Positions 23,646 through 32,691 of a stretch of DNA of 64,000 nucleotides are shown piece after piece; within the stretch, counting starts at the first letter, position 1; each line of letters opens with the position of its first letter. The notes beneath the pieces are model-generated. The model worked only from the letters and a program-made list of their open reading frames with translations, did no database searches and was not told where the DNA came from. The DNA is from Chloroflexota bacterium (lineage in GTDB: Bacteria > Chloroflexota > Anaerolineae > Anaerolineales > Villigracilaceae): the NCBI GenBank assembly GCA_016235425.1, contig JACRLC010000082.1, positions 1 to 64,000 on the forward strand, written 5' to 3'. The position numbers and the translations under genes are program-made.

Positions 23646-24635
23646 TTATCGGGCTTTTTCGTTTTGCGTCACTATAATGATCACTTTTCCCCTGGCGTGC
23701 CCTGCTCCAAGATACCGGAGAGCTTCAGGAACCTCCCTTAACGGGTATCGTTTATCGATAACTGGTACAACTTTACCCGCTTCCAGAAGTTCTTTGATCA
23801 GAACCAAATCTTTTTGGTTAGCTTTCGCTGATAGGGCTCCCAGCTTCTTGCCTTTGCTTTGTGACATCCAGGGCCCTAGGAGCAGAGCCTGGAACATTTG
23901 AGCCTGGGAACCTCCAGCCATGACATAAATACCCCTGGGACATAATGCCCGCTTGTAATCTAAAATCGAATGATATCCGTTCGCTGCCAGAATCAGATCA
24001 TACTGCTGTCCATTTTGGGTGAAATCTTCTTTGGTGTAGTCAATGACCTGGTCTGCCCCAATCGAGCGCGCTATGTCCAAATTCTGCGTGCTACACACGG
24101 CAGTGACTTCAGCCCCAAACGATTTGGCAATCTGCACTGCAAACGTCCCCACCCCGCCAGATGCCCCATTGATCAAAACCTTTTGCCCTGGACGAATTTG
24201 CCCTTGATCACGCAAACCCTGCAGGGCAGTGACAGCCGCCAATGGCACAGCCGCGGCTTGCTCGAACGATAGATTAGCCGGTTTCAGCACCAAGTCACTT
24301 TCAGGAACAGAAACATATTCGGCAAAACTGCCATTCCCATGTCCGAAAACATCCCCGAAGACCTCATCGCCCAGCTGAAACTGCTTGACGTTTCTTCCAA
24401 TTGCTTCAACCCGCCCGGCTACGTCAGCGCCGAGGATTGTGTATTTTGGTTTGAGCAGCCCCATGGCAAGGCGAACCAGGAATATGTCAGCGGTCAGGAG
24501 ATGCCAATCAGCCGCATTGACGGATGCCGCATAAATTTTTATCAAGACTTCATCATCCCTGGGAGTAGGTTTTTCCACCTCTTTGAGCTGAAGAACATCC
24601 GGCGGCCCGTATTTTGCGTATACCATTGCTTTCAT
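23646..24635 (-). CDS. Zinc-independent quinone oxidoreductase-like (MDR family)
   Basis: NAD(P)-dependent medium-chain reductase of the QOR type. The 329 residues give an N-terminal GroES-like fold (MVYAKYGPPDVLQLKEV, GADVAGRVEAIG) and a Rossmann domain with INGASGGVGTFAVQIAK (about 153-169). Catalytic zinc ligands of alcohol dehydrogenases are not present, fitting a quinone/enone reductase. ATG 24635 overlaps the TAA of the preceding gene (AAC TAAATG), so the two genes are coupled. Confidence 0.85.
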   Translation of the reverse strand: MKAMVYAKYGPPDVLQLKEVEKPTPRDDEVLIKIYAASVNAADWHLLTADIFLVRLAMGLLKPKYTILGADVAGRVEAIGRNVKQFQLGDEVFGDVFGHGNGSFAEYVSVPESDLVLKPANLSFEQAAAVPLAAVTALQGLRDQGQIRPGQKVLINGASGGVGTFAVQIAKSFGAEVTAVCSTQNLDIARSIGADQVIDYTKEDFTQNGQQYDLILAANGYHSILDYKRALCPRGIYVMAGGSQAQMFQALLLGPWMSQSKGKKLGALSAKANQKDLVLIKELLEAGKVVPVIDKRYPLREVPEALRYLGAGHARGKVIIIVTQNEKAR

Positions 24636-25085
24636 TTAGTTTTCCTCCTGCGTAGACCACTTCCATGCATACCAGACAATCAGTAAAGTAAGCGTAATTT
24701 CTACAATACTAAAGGATATATAGTAAGCCCAAGTCTCCCCAATCAAATTACTAATATTGACAAGAGTGTACAGTACGCCCAAGATGATGTTTGCCCAGCG
24801 ATTTACTTTAGCCTTCAATGCTATGGACAGGAAAACCATAACAGCAGGAATGATCATCATTATTGAAGCCACTAACAACGAACCTTGAGTCACTGGAAAA
24901 GGACCCATTAATCCTTCTATCATTTCCTCTACCTGACCCGGCCTAAATAATGAAAGTATGTCAGCGTATATGTACAATAACATCATAGTTGCCCATAATG
25001 CCGAAAGCTTTATCTTTATATTTATCTTCACATCTTCCATTTCGGCGGTCTTTTTGATTGAATTCATTGTTTCTTTGGTAGTCAT
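24636..25085 (-). CDS. DUF6326-type membrane protein
   Basis: The 149-residue protein begins with a charged tail, then four hydrophobic helices, with the pattern KLSALWATMMLLYIYADILSLF and PG.VEEMIEG typical, as far as I recall, of DUF6326. The function is unknown. ATG 25085 has AGGAG about 9 nt upstream. It shares a transcript with the oxidoreductase downstream (stop and start overlap). Confidence 0.7.
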   Translation of the reverse strand: MTTKETMNSIKKTAEMEDVKINIKIKLSALWATMMLLYIYADILSLFRPGQVEEMIEGLMGPFPVTQGSLLVASIMMIIPAVMVFLSIALKAKVNRWANIILGVLYTLVNISNLIGETWAYYISFSIVEITLTLLIVWYAWKWSTQEEN

Positions 25086-25122
25086 CGTTTTTTTCTCCTT
25101 TGAACTTCATTCCAAGCGACGG

Positions 25123-25153
25123 GGATCAGCCCCGCATGAGGCTGATCCTTTTT
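25123..25153. terminator. Hairpin between two minus-strand genes
   Basis: Perfect 9-bp stem (GGATCAGCC / GGCTGATCC, 8-nt loop). The five-T run lies on the plus-strand side, so for the minus-strand gene ending at 25167 this is a hairpin without a proper U-tract. Confidence 0.4.
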
Positions 25154-25166
25154 AGTTGCTGTTGGA

Positions 25167-26294
25167 TTATTTGGTTTCAATCATTGCGGGGGCAACCGCC
25201 TCCAACGCTTTCAATTCACGATAGGTCAGCGTCCAGACACTCGACTGGTAAGTCTGGCCCCAGCCGCCCACCAGGAAAATCGGTGAGAAAGTCACAACGA
25301 AGAAGAACGGCAGTCCGATGATCAGCGCGAAAATCCAAGGCCAGTAATCTGGGGCAGAGAACAGGGTGGCGACTCCGGCAGTCAACAGGGAGGGTACAAT
25401 CGCCACAAGCACGCCGCCCACTGCAGTAAGAATCGAGACAATCAGCAAAGGGAAGATCAGGATGAAGAAGGCGATGGCCCAGACAATTCTGACCCCAATC
25501 ATCACGAGCCACATCAAGCCAACGCTTTTCCAGTTGCGCTTCACCAGAGAGGTTGCCAACCTCAGCGATTCCATCACGCCAGTCCCTTCGAGGACAGCCA
25601 TCCGCCAAGCAAAGTCACGCAGCAGAAGCAGCACAACCATCAGAATAGCGGTGATGAATATAAACAGGAAGGACAAGCCAATCCCAGCGACGAGGCTGTT
25701 GATGAGCGCCGATTCCACGCCGCTCAAAGCGGCGGAGATGATCCACCAGGCAACCAAGCCCAGGATGACGAACAGAACCAGCGCCGGGATATGCACGACA
25801 AGGTTGATCAGGAACAGCCGCCATGAAGCGCGCGACCAGCCGTACTTCCAACCCTGCCGGAAACCAACCTTGACATCTGTCTGCTCGTACTCGTCCACCA
25901 TGCGGATGGTCGCAGTCTCAGCGACATAGCGCAGGATGGCTGTCACAATGCTGAAGATCAGGATCACAATAACCAAGGCGATTGCCGCAGAGATTCCCAT
26001 CCGGAATTCGACAGGGTACTCGGCGCGCAGTTGTTGAATTCCCTCGTTGATCTGCCGAAAAGCATCATTCAATTTCTCTGAGGGGGTACTGCCGCGCAGA
26101 CCTTCCCAATCACCCGGAGCCTGTATGCCGGGTTGCTGGTTGTTGTTATTTCCATCGTTGGCGGAATAACGGTTATTGTTGCCAAAGTTGTTGCCGCCCA
26201 TGGCCAGAGCCAGGATGAAACCGAAAATCCACAGAGTTCGGTAGCTCCAGAGGATATGCCAGGAACGCTTGAGAATTTTTGAAATATCTAACAT
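25167..26294 (-). CDS. Multi-pass membrane protein of unknown function
   Basis: The 375-residue protein has about six membrane segments, an Asn-rich low-complexity loop after helix 1 (GGNNFGNNNRYSANDGNNNN) and the pattern WSYRTLWIFGFILAL near the N-terminus. Large bacterial membrane proteins of this shape occur widely in Chloroflexota and Actinobacteria without known role. ATG 26294 has AGGAG with an 8-nt gap. It follows the ECF sigma/anti-sigma pair and may belong to its regulon. Confidence 0.65.
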   Translation of the reverse strand: MLDISKILKRSWHILWSYRTLWIFGFILALAMGGNNFGNNNRYSANDGNNNNQQPGIQAPGDWEGLRGSTPSEKLNDAFRQINEGIQQLRAEYPVEFRMGISAAIALVIVILIFSIVTAILRYVAETATIRMVDEYEQTDVKVGFRQGWKYGWSRASWRLFLINLVVHIPALVLFVILGLVAWWIISAALSGVESALINSLVAGIGLSFLFIFITAILMVVLLLLRDFAWRMAVLEGTGVMESLRLATSLVKRNWKSVGLMWLVMIGVRIVWAIAFFILIFPLLIVSILTAVGGVLVAIVPSLLTAGVATLFSAPDYWPWIFALIIGLPFFFVVTFSPIFLVGGWGQTYQSSVWTLTYRELKALEAVAPAMIETK

Positions 26295-26343
26295 GGTACA
26301 CACTCCTTTTGATTTGTTGCCTTATATTCGAATGGTTGCTTCA

Positions 26344-26973
26344 TCAAGATTGCGGAACCGCGCTTGCAGGGATCGCCTGGTTGGACTGACGCCACCACCA
26401 GGAAGCCAGCCAACCCAAATACAGCGTTGCGAAAAGCACCTGCCAGATAAAACGACTCGTCATATCCTGGATAAACAAGCTGAGATCGTTGAGCGCGGAC
26501 AAAATGAATTTGCCAGTAAAGCCGAGCTGTCCGCCAAAAAGATCCATAGCCAGCGAGAACCATCTGGTTTGGAGCGGATTGCCCTGCAACCAGGATAAAC
26601 CATTGTCAAGCAAGCCAGTCTCAGAGACGGTAAAAATCACTGAACTGAGCGAGAACGTAATCTGGAAAAAGAGCCATACTCCCAGCGCGCCAACCGGGAT
26701 CAGCCACCAGCCGATTTCGAGAGCTTTACGGGGGCGAGAATGCTCGGGCCGGCGAGGCAGGTTCAAGGTCAGGTTGGCGACGAAGCGCCCGGTGGGGAGA
26801 AATTCACCCGTGGGAGCCGTCTCATGTAAAAGCGCGGAGAGATTCCGCATCTGCTCCAGTTTTGCCTGACATTCATCACACTCTGCCAGATGTTTTTCCA
26901 CCTGGCGTAACTGCGCATCAGGCAATTCACCATCAAGATATGCATTGAGCCATGGGGTAATATGCTTAACCAT
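26344..26973 (-). CDS. Anti-sigma factor with zinc-binding domain
   Basis: The 209-residue protein has an N-terminal ZAS-type zinc motif, His28-x3-Cys32-x2-Cys35 (EKHLAECDEC), that binds the partner sigma factor, then a linker and hydrophobic segments near 90-112 and 180-200 that anchor it in the membrane. ATG 26973 has GGAG with a 7-nt gap and overlaps the sigma gene stop by 8 bp (ATGGTTAA). A TTG at 26979 is a weaker choice. Release from the membrane would free the sigma factor. Confidence 0.85.
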   Translation of the reverse strand: MVKHITPWLNAYLDGELPDAQLRQVEKHLAECDECQAKLEQMRNLSALLHETAPTGEFLPTGRFVANLTLNLPRRPEHSRPRKALEIGWWLIPVGALGVWLFFQITFSLSSVIFTVSETGLLDNGLSWLQGNPLQTRWFSLAMDLFGGQLGFTGKFILSALNDLSLFIQDMTSRFIWQVLFATLYLGWLASWWWRQSNQAIPASAVPQS

Positions 26974-27541
26974 TTGCAATCTCCATGTTGATCAATTGGG
27001 GCGCCAATAATTCTCTAAGGCGGTCTCGGGCATAATTCAAACGCGACATGACCGTGCCAAGCGGAATATTGAGCGTGGCGGCAATTTCCTGATACGAAAG
27101 CCCGCCATATTCGCGCAGTGTCAGGACGCTTCGGTTGGCTTCTGTCAGCGACAGGATGGCTTGCTGGACGGCAAAAGCGCGCTCTTTTTCTAAAAGTACG
27201 ATTTCAGGTCCGGCTAACGAGTCTGGCATCGAAAGGGTTTCGAGATCAACCGGGGGCGTTTTGGGTTCGCGCCGTAAGACATCCAGGGCCGCGTTGACCG
27301 CAATACGATATATCCAGTTACGCAGGGAAGTGCCGGGGCGAAAAGAAGGCAAGTGTAACCAGGCCTGGATGAAAGCATCCTGGGCTGCATCTTCCGCCAG
27401 TTCCACATCGCCGCACATGCGATAGACTACGTTGACAACACCGGGATGGTGGTGGCGGACAAGTTCTCCAAAGGCGTCACGATCGCCTTTTTGCGCTTTA
27501 GCAATGAGGATCGCTTCCGTTTCTGCGTATGGACTTGTCAC
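26966..27541 (-). CDS. ECF-type RNA polymerase sigma factor
   Basis: The 191-residue protein has sigma region 2 (GELVRHHHPGVVNVVYRMCGDVELAEDAAQDAFIQAW in outline, about 24-60) and region 4 (LTLREYGGLSYQEIAATLNIPLGTVMSRLNYARDRL, about 140-175), with no region 3, as in ECF sigma factors. The start is GTG 27541 with AAGGA upstream. Overlap with the anti-sigma gene shows they form a pair. The signal sensed cannot be told. Confidence 0.93.
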   Translation of the reverse strand: MTSPYAETEAILIAKAQKGDRDAFGELVRHHHPGVVNVVYRMCGDVELAEDAAQDAFIQAWLHLPSFRPGTSLRNWIYRIAVNAALDVLRREPKTPPVDLETLSMPDSLAGPEIVLLEKERAFAVQQAILSLTEANRSVLTLREYGGLSYQEIAATLNIPLGTVMSRLNYARDRLRELLAPQLINMEIANG

Positions 27542-27645
27542 TTACTATTCCTTTTTTTCACTTTCACCTAGTTAACGGAATGTACGTTGATTTTATTCGG
27601 TGGTTGTAGAGGGTATTTTCGGTAGTGGCTTTTTCTAAAAGGAGC

Positions 27646-27870
27646 ACGAAAAATATGTCCGATTGTGTTCATCCCTGCCCCTGCGGGCATTTCGGAAACC
27701 TACAAAAAGCCTGCACGTGTACTCCTGCTGTCGTTACCAAATACCAATGGTGCAGCCATCGCCCGGGTTCTGCAGGCCGGATGAGCCTGCTGAATATTCT
27801 TCGATCTGGCCGGTGGTTGTCCCTGTCAAGCAGGACACGCCGACGATCTTGTTTAATGCTATACTGAAAA
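27646..27870 (+). pseudogene. Remnant of a ComM/YifB-like Mg-chelatase family gene
   Basis: The plus frame from 27655 reads HPCPCGHFGNLQKACTC then TPAVVTKYQ, closely matching the conserved Cys-rich segment of ComM/YifB ATPases (NPCPCGYYGD...C.C). Just after, the frame loses similarity, and neither a P-loop nor the rest of the gene is present. The first 41 bp repeat at 21091-21131. The remainder of the 400-bp gap between the ECF sigma and the hybrid kinase shows nothing else recognisable. Confidence 0.5.
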
Positions 27871-27941
27871 TTGTAAATGCTTGATATTTGAACAAGCCAG
27901 TCAATGGGTTGCACCTTTTCCCTCCGGGGTGGAGGAAGAGT

Positions 27942-30900
27942 ATGAAGCATGAAACTAATTCCCATCATCAGGATGAAATCGAAACCCTCCGTCAGCAGGT
28001 TGACGAAGCGCACGCCAAATTGCAACAGCGCAACGCCGAACTGGCCCTCATCAACATCGTACAGCGGGGATTAGCCGCCAAGTTGGACTTCCAGTCCATC
28101 GTGAATTTGGTCGGCGACAAACTGCGCGAAGTATTCAACGCACCCGACCTCTCCATTGGATGGTACGAAGAAAAAGCCAATCTGATCCATTATCTTTACG
28201 CCTACGAACATGGCAAACGGCTCACCATTCCATCTCAACCTCCGCAACCGGGTGGGCGATTTGAAATGATGCGGAAAAGCCGCCAGCCGTCCGTGCTAAA
28301 CACTGCCGCCGATTTTGCCAACGCAAACGTCGTCGCGGTCCCCGGCACGGACCAGAGCCTATCCATCGTCTCCGTCCCCATCATCAGCGGGGACCGCGTC
28401 CTCGGAGCCATCGGCCTCGAAAACCACGAACGCGAAAACGCCTACGGCGAATCCGAGATCCGCCTGCTGACCACCGCCGCCGAGTCGCTAGGCTCCGCCC
28501 TCGAAAACGCGAGCCTCTTCGATGAAACCCAGCGCCTGCTCAAGGAGACGGAACAACGCAACGCCGAACTGGCAATCATCAACAGCGTGCAGGAGGAATT
28601 GGCATCCAAACTGGACGCGCAGGCCATTTACGAATTGATCGGGGAAAAAGTGCGCGAGGTGTTCCACGTGCAGGTCGTGGACATTGTGATCCACGATCCA
28701 GCCACAAATTTGATCTCCATGCCCTATTCTTACGAAAAAGACGACCGCAGCGTCATCGCCCCGCGGGAGCCTTACGGGTTCCGACTGCACGTCATCAACA
28801 GCCGCGAGCCGTTGCTGATCAACGAGAAATTCGTGGAACTGGCGTCTCAATACGACAACCCGCTTCTCACCGGGGCCTGGCCAAAATCGGCGTTATTCGT
28901 GCCGATGCTGGTTGAAGAAAAAGTAAAAGGCATCATCTCGATCCAGGATCTCGACCGGGAGAATGCCTACAACGACTCCGACGTGCGCCTCCTGCAAACG
29001 CTTGCCAACGCCATGAGCGTGGCGCTCGAAAGCGCGCGCCTCTTCGATGAGACCCAGCGGTTGTTGAAAGAAGCCGAACAGCGCAGCGCCGAACTTGCCA
29101 TCATCAACAGCGTGCAGGAAGGACTGGCGTCCAAATTGGAAATGCAAGACATCTACGATTTGGTCGGAGACAAAATCCGCGAGATATTCGATGCCAATAC
29201 TGTTACCCTTGTCACTTTCGATCTTGATAAAAAAATAATGCACCCGCACTATGCCATCGAGAAGGGCCAGCGATTGTTGATCAAGCCAACTCCCATTCCT
29301 GAAATATATAAGGAGTTCATTCGGCGGGGCCAGCCGCTCTTGATTAACAACAACCTGGCCGAATATGCCGCAGGGATTGACCCGGATTTCAAACCGCTCG
29401 CGGGCGAAATGCCCAAGAGCGTGTTGGCTGTGCCGTTGATTATGAACGGAGAAGTACGCGGCGTCATCAGCCTGCAAAATGTAGACCGAGAGAACGCCTT
29501 CAACGAATCGGATATGCGCCTTTTGCAGACGCTTGCCAACAGCATGAATGTTGCCCTCGAGAACGCCCGCCTCTTCGACGAGACCCAGCGCCTGCTCAAG
29601 GAGACGGAACAACGCGCCGCCGAACTCGCCACCGTCAACACTGTCAGTTCCGCTCTCGTCAGCGAACTCGATTTGAGCGCGCTCATCGAACTTGTTGGAG
29701 AGCAAATCCGCTCTGTGTTCGAGGCCGACATTGCATATGTCGCTTTATTGGACAGGGAAAGCAATATCATCAACTTTCCCTATCAATATGGACAACAGCT
29801 CGAGCCGATCCAATTGGGGCAAGGTCTTACCAGCAAGATCATTCAAAGCGGCCAGCCTCTGCTCATCAATCAGGAACTGGAGCGGCAACGTCAGCAGTTG
29901 GGTGTCATCCTTGTTGGCAGGCAGGCGCGTTCTTACCTCGGCGTCCCGATTTTCGTCAGCGGCGAAGCGATCGGTGTGGTTAGCGTGCAAAGCACGACGC
30001 GGGAAGGCGTATTTACAGAAGACGATCAGCGCTTGCTCAGCACGATTGCGGCAAACGTAGGTGTGGCCATACAAAACGCGCGCCTCTTTGATGAGACCAA
30101 ACGTCAGGAGCAGGTTTCCCGGGAAGCTCAGCGCCGCCTGGCTGACATCATCAATTTCCTGCCGGACGCCACACTGGTGATTGACGGTGAAGACAGGGTA
30201 ATTGCCTGGAATCGCGCCATCGAAGAGATGACTGGCATCCCGGCGAACGCCATGCTGGGCAAAGACAATTATGAATATGCCGTTCCCTTCTATGGCGAGC
30301 GACGCCCGATCCTCATTGACCTGGTGCTCTTATCGCGCGAAGAGATCGAGAAGAAGTACGCGCACATCCAATGGACAGGGGGAATCCTGACAGGAGAGGC
30401 ATATACGCCGGCGCTGAAAGACGGCGCGCGCTATTTGTATGCCACTGCTTCGGCCTTGCACGATGCAAAGGGCAATGTCGTGGGCGCCATCGAAACGATC
30501 CGCGATATCACTGAGCGCAAACACACCGAAGTGGAACTGAACGAGGCCAAAGCGGCGGCAGAGCAGGCCAATCACGCCAAGAGCGCCTTCCTGGCGACCA
30601 TGAGTCATGAGATCCGCACCCCCATGAATGCCGTCATCGGCATGAGCGGCCTCCTGCTGGATACGCCGCTCAATAACGAACAACGCGAGTACGCCGAGAC
30701 CATCCGTAACTCAGGCGATGCCTTGCTGGCCGTGATCAACGACATCCTGGACTTCAGCAAAATCGAGGCTGGGAAGATGGACTTGGAGCGTCATCCCTTT
30801 GATTTGCGCGAGTGCGTCGAATCCGCTCTGGACCTGATAGCTGGCCGCGCCGTCGAAAAGAACCTCGACCTGGCCTATATTTTCGAAGACAATGTTCCTG

Positions 30901-32126
30901 CCGGCCTGTGCGGTGATGTTACCCGCTTGCGCCAGATCCTGCTCAACCTGTTCAGCAACGCGATCAAATTCACGGAAAAAGGGGAAGTCGTGCTGACAGT
31001 AACGAAGGGCAGGAAAAAAGATGAACTGCTCTTCAGCGTACGCGATACCGGCATCGGCATCCCACCCGACCGCATGGACGCTTTGTTCCAATCCTTCAGC
31101 CAGGCAGATTCGTCAACCACCCGAAGATACGGCGGCACCGGCCTTGGGCTTGCCATCAGTAGAAGGTTAGTCGAAATGATGGGTGGCGGCATCCAGGTCC
31201 AGAGTGAGGGCGTGCCCGGAAAAGGTTCCACGTTCTCCTTTACGATTCATGCCGAGCCTGCCAAAGTTCCCAGCCGAATGACACGGAAAGACATCAGCAA
31301 GTTGGAGGAAATCCTGCATGGCAGGCGCCTGCTGATTGTGGATGACAATCCCACCAACCGCCGCATCCTGCATTTGCAAACGCAGAAGTGGGGCATGAAA
31401 CCGCGCGATACCGGATCCCCAAGCCAGGCTTTGAAGTGGCTGAAAGCGGGTGAGCATTTTGATCTAGCCATCCTCGACATGCACATGCCCGAGATGGATG
31501 GAGTCGATCTTGCCCAGGCCATCCGCAAACTGCCGAATGGTAAATCCATGCCTCTGGCAATGCTCAGTTCACTGGGCCGGCGCGAGTCTCGCATCGAGGA
31601 GGCCAGCTTTGCCGCCCACCTTCACAAACCGCTCAAACCTTCCCAACTTTTCGATGCTCTGGTGGGCATCTTTGCCACTTCGATTCCTGATGAGAAAATC
31701 AAACCATCCGGCGAAAAGTCCCAGTTCGATCCTGAGATGGGCAAGCGCCATCCACTGCGCATCCTGTTGGCGGAGGATAACCTCACCAACCAACGAGTGG
31801 CTCTTCGCATTCTGGAGCAATCTGGTTATCGTGCCGATATCGCCTCCAATGGAAAAGAGACGCTCGAATCAGTCGCCCGCCAGCCGTATGACGTGATTTT
31901 GATGGATGTGCAAATGCCGGAGTTGGATGGCCTGGAAGCCACCCGCCGGGTACTTGCCCGCTGGCCGAAGAAGAAGGATCGTCCCCACATCATTGCCATG
32001 ACGGCGGATGCAATGGAAAGTGACCGTGAGATGTGTCTCGCCGCCGGCATGGACGACTACGTCGCCAAGCCCATTCGCGTCCCTGAGTTGATGGAGGCCT
32101 TGGGAAAGGTTAAGGCGCGAAAATGA
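27942..32126 (+). CDS. Hybrid sensor histidine kinase, four GAF, PAS and two receiver domains
   Basis: A soluble 1394-residue sensor. The order is four GAF modules (about 33-195, 200-370, 380-545 and 555-715) joined by near-identical linkers (LFDETQRLLKETEQR...AELAIINSVQE), a PAS domain (about 727-860), HisKA with phospho-acceptor His889 (ATMSHEIRTPMNAVIG), an ATPase domain (NLFSNAIKF, DTGIGIPP, GGTGLGLAIS) and two receivers with Asp1179 and Asp1322. There is no membrane segment, so it senses cytoplasmic or diffusible signals. ATG 27942 has GGAGG with a 6-nt gap. The HPt and phosphatase genes downstream complete a phosphorelay. The repeated linkers suggest GAF duplication in place. Confidence 0.93.
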   Translation: MKHETNSHHQDEIETLRQQVDEAHAKLQQRNAELALINIVQRGLAAKLDFQSIVNLVGDKLREVFNAPDLSIGWYEEKANLIHYLYAYEHGKRLTIPSQPPQPGGRFEMMRKSRQPSVLNTAADFANANVVAVPGTDQSLSIVSVPIISGDRVLGAIGLENHERENAYGESEIRLLTTAAESLGSALENASLFDETQRLLKETEQRNAELAIINSVQEELASKLDAQAIYELIGEKVREVFHVQVVDIVIHDPATNLISMPYSYEKDDRSVIAPREPYGFRLHVINSREPLLINEKFVELASQYDNPLLTGAWPKSALFVPMLVEEKVKGIISIQDLDRENAYNDSDVRLLQTLANAMSVALESARLFDETQRLLKEAEQRSAELAIINSVQEGLASKLEMQDIYDLVGDKIREIFDANTVTLVTFDLDKKIMHPHYAIEKGQRLLIKPTPIPEIYKEFIRRGQPLLINNNLAEYAAGIDPDFKPLAGEMPKSVLAVPLIMNGEVRGVISLQNVDRENAFNESDMRLLQTLANSMNVALENARLFDETQRLLKETEQRAAELATVNTVSSALVSELDLSALIELVGEQIRSVFEADIAYVALLDRESNIINFPYQYGQQLEPIQLGQGLTSKIIQSGQPLLINQELERQRQQLGVILVGRQARSYLGVPIFVSGEAIGVVSVQSTTREGVFTEDDQRLLSTIAANVGVAIQNARLFDETKRQEQVSREAQRRLADIINFLPDATLVIDGEDRVIAWNRAIEEMTGIPANAMLGKDNYEYAVPFYGERRPILIDLVLLSREEIEKKYAHIQWTGGILTGEAYTPALKDGARYLYATASALHDAKGNVVGAIETIRDITERKHTEVELNEAKAAAEQANHAKSAFLATMSHEIRTPMNAVIGMSGLLLDTPLNNEQREYAETIRNSGDALLAVINDILDFSKIEAGKMDLERHPFDLRECVESALDLIAGRAVEKNLDLAYIFEDNVPAGLCGDVTRLRQILLNLFSNAIKFTEKGEVVLTVTKGRKKDELLFSVRDTGIGIPPDRMDALFQSFSQADSSTTRRYGGTGLGLAISRRLVEMMGGGIQVQSEGVPGKGSTFSFTIHAEPAKVPSRMTRKDISKLEEILHGRRLLIVDDNPTNRRILHLQTQKWGMKPRDTGSPSQALKWLKAGEHFDLAILDMHMPEMDGVDLAQAIRKLPNGKSMPLAMLSSLGRRESRIEEASFAAHLHKPLKPSQLFDALVGIFATSIPDEKIKPSGEKSQFDPEMGKRHPLRILLAEDNLTNQRVALRILEQSGYRADIASNGKETLESVARQPYDVILMDVQMPELDGLEATRRVLARWPKKKDRPHIIAMTADAMESDREMCLAAGMDDYVAKPIRVPELMEALGKVKARK

Positions 32127-32164
32127 TTAACTCACCTTACACCCCAATCGTGATTCCCTCCCGA

Positions 32165-32325
32165 AGGACATCGGGACGATGCGAGCGGAGCGAAGGGTCC
32201 CTACCGCTGAAATACGAGATGCTTCGCGGAGTTTATCCTGCCTGCACCTGGCGCCCTGTCCTGGCCGCCAGGACAGGCAGGCACAGGTGAGCGAAGTCGA
32301 AGGGCTCAGCATGACACTGCATAAG
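32165..32325. repeat. Dispersed GC-rich repeat between kinase and HPt genes
   Basis: The 220-bp gap is mostly repeat. In reverse orientation it shares CCTTCGACT, GCTCACCTGTGCCTGC and CAGGTGCAGGCAGGA with the copy at 8147-8362, and contains a hairpin CCTGTCCTGGC/GCCAGGACAGG. Confidence 0.65.
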
Positions 32326-32346
32326 GTGAGTAATAAGGAGGAGACC

Positions 32347-32691
32347 ATGTCTGAGTCTGTGATTGACCGGGCTGTTTTCGACGGCTTGAAGGAATCGGTC
32401 GGGACAGATTACATCGCAGAACTGGTTGACGCTTTTTTGGAGGAAGCGCCCACATTGATCGCTCAACTCCGACCGGCTCTTACTGCGGGGGATATGGAAA
32501 CCTTCCGGCGTGCCGCGCATTCGGTCAAATCCAACGCCGCCACTTTCGGCGCGACGCGTCTCTTCGAATTGGCAAAGGAATTGGAATTCATGGCACGAGA
32601 GAATCGCCTGGGGGAAATCGGTGGCAGGCTCGAGGTCCTGGAAGAAGCGTTTGGGCGTGTTGCCGGAGCGTTGAAGAAATTGCGCACATGA
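32347..32691 (+). CDS. HPt phosphotransfer protein
   Basis: The 114-residue four-helix histidine phosphotransfer protein has the signature RRAAHSVKSNAATFGA with the phospho-accepting His58 and the following helix ELAKELEFMAREN. It has no output domain. ATG 32347 has AAGGAGG with a 6-nt gap. It would carry phosphate between the hybrid kinase (upstream) and the receiver of the phosphatase gene, which it overlaps by 4 bp (ATGA). Confidence 0.9.
   Translation: MSESVIDRAVFDGLKESVGTDYIAELVDAFLEEAPTLIAQLRPALTAGDMETFRRAAHSVKSNAATFGATRLFELAKELEFMARENRLGEIGGRLEVLEEAFGRVAGALKKLRT

Noticed and set aside
27942-27942. Upstream start at 27888 for the hybrid kinase
   Set aside because: It would add 18 residues without a ribosome binding site, whereas ATG 27942 has GGAGG at ideal spacing.
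28893-29705. Long minus-strand open frame inside the hybrid kinase gene
   Set aside because: Antisense shadow of the repeated GAF/linker coding sequence; it shows no family features and has no ribosome binding site.
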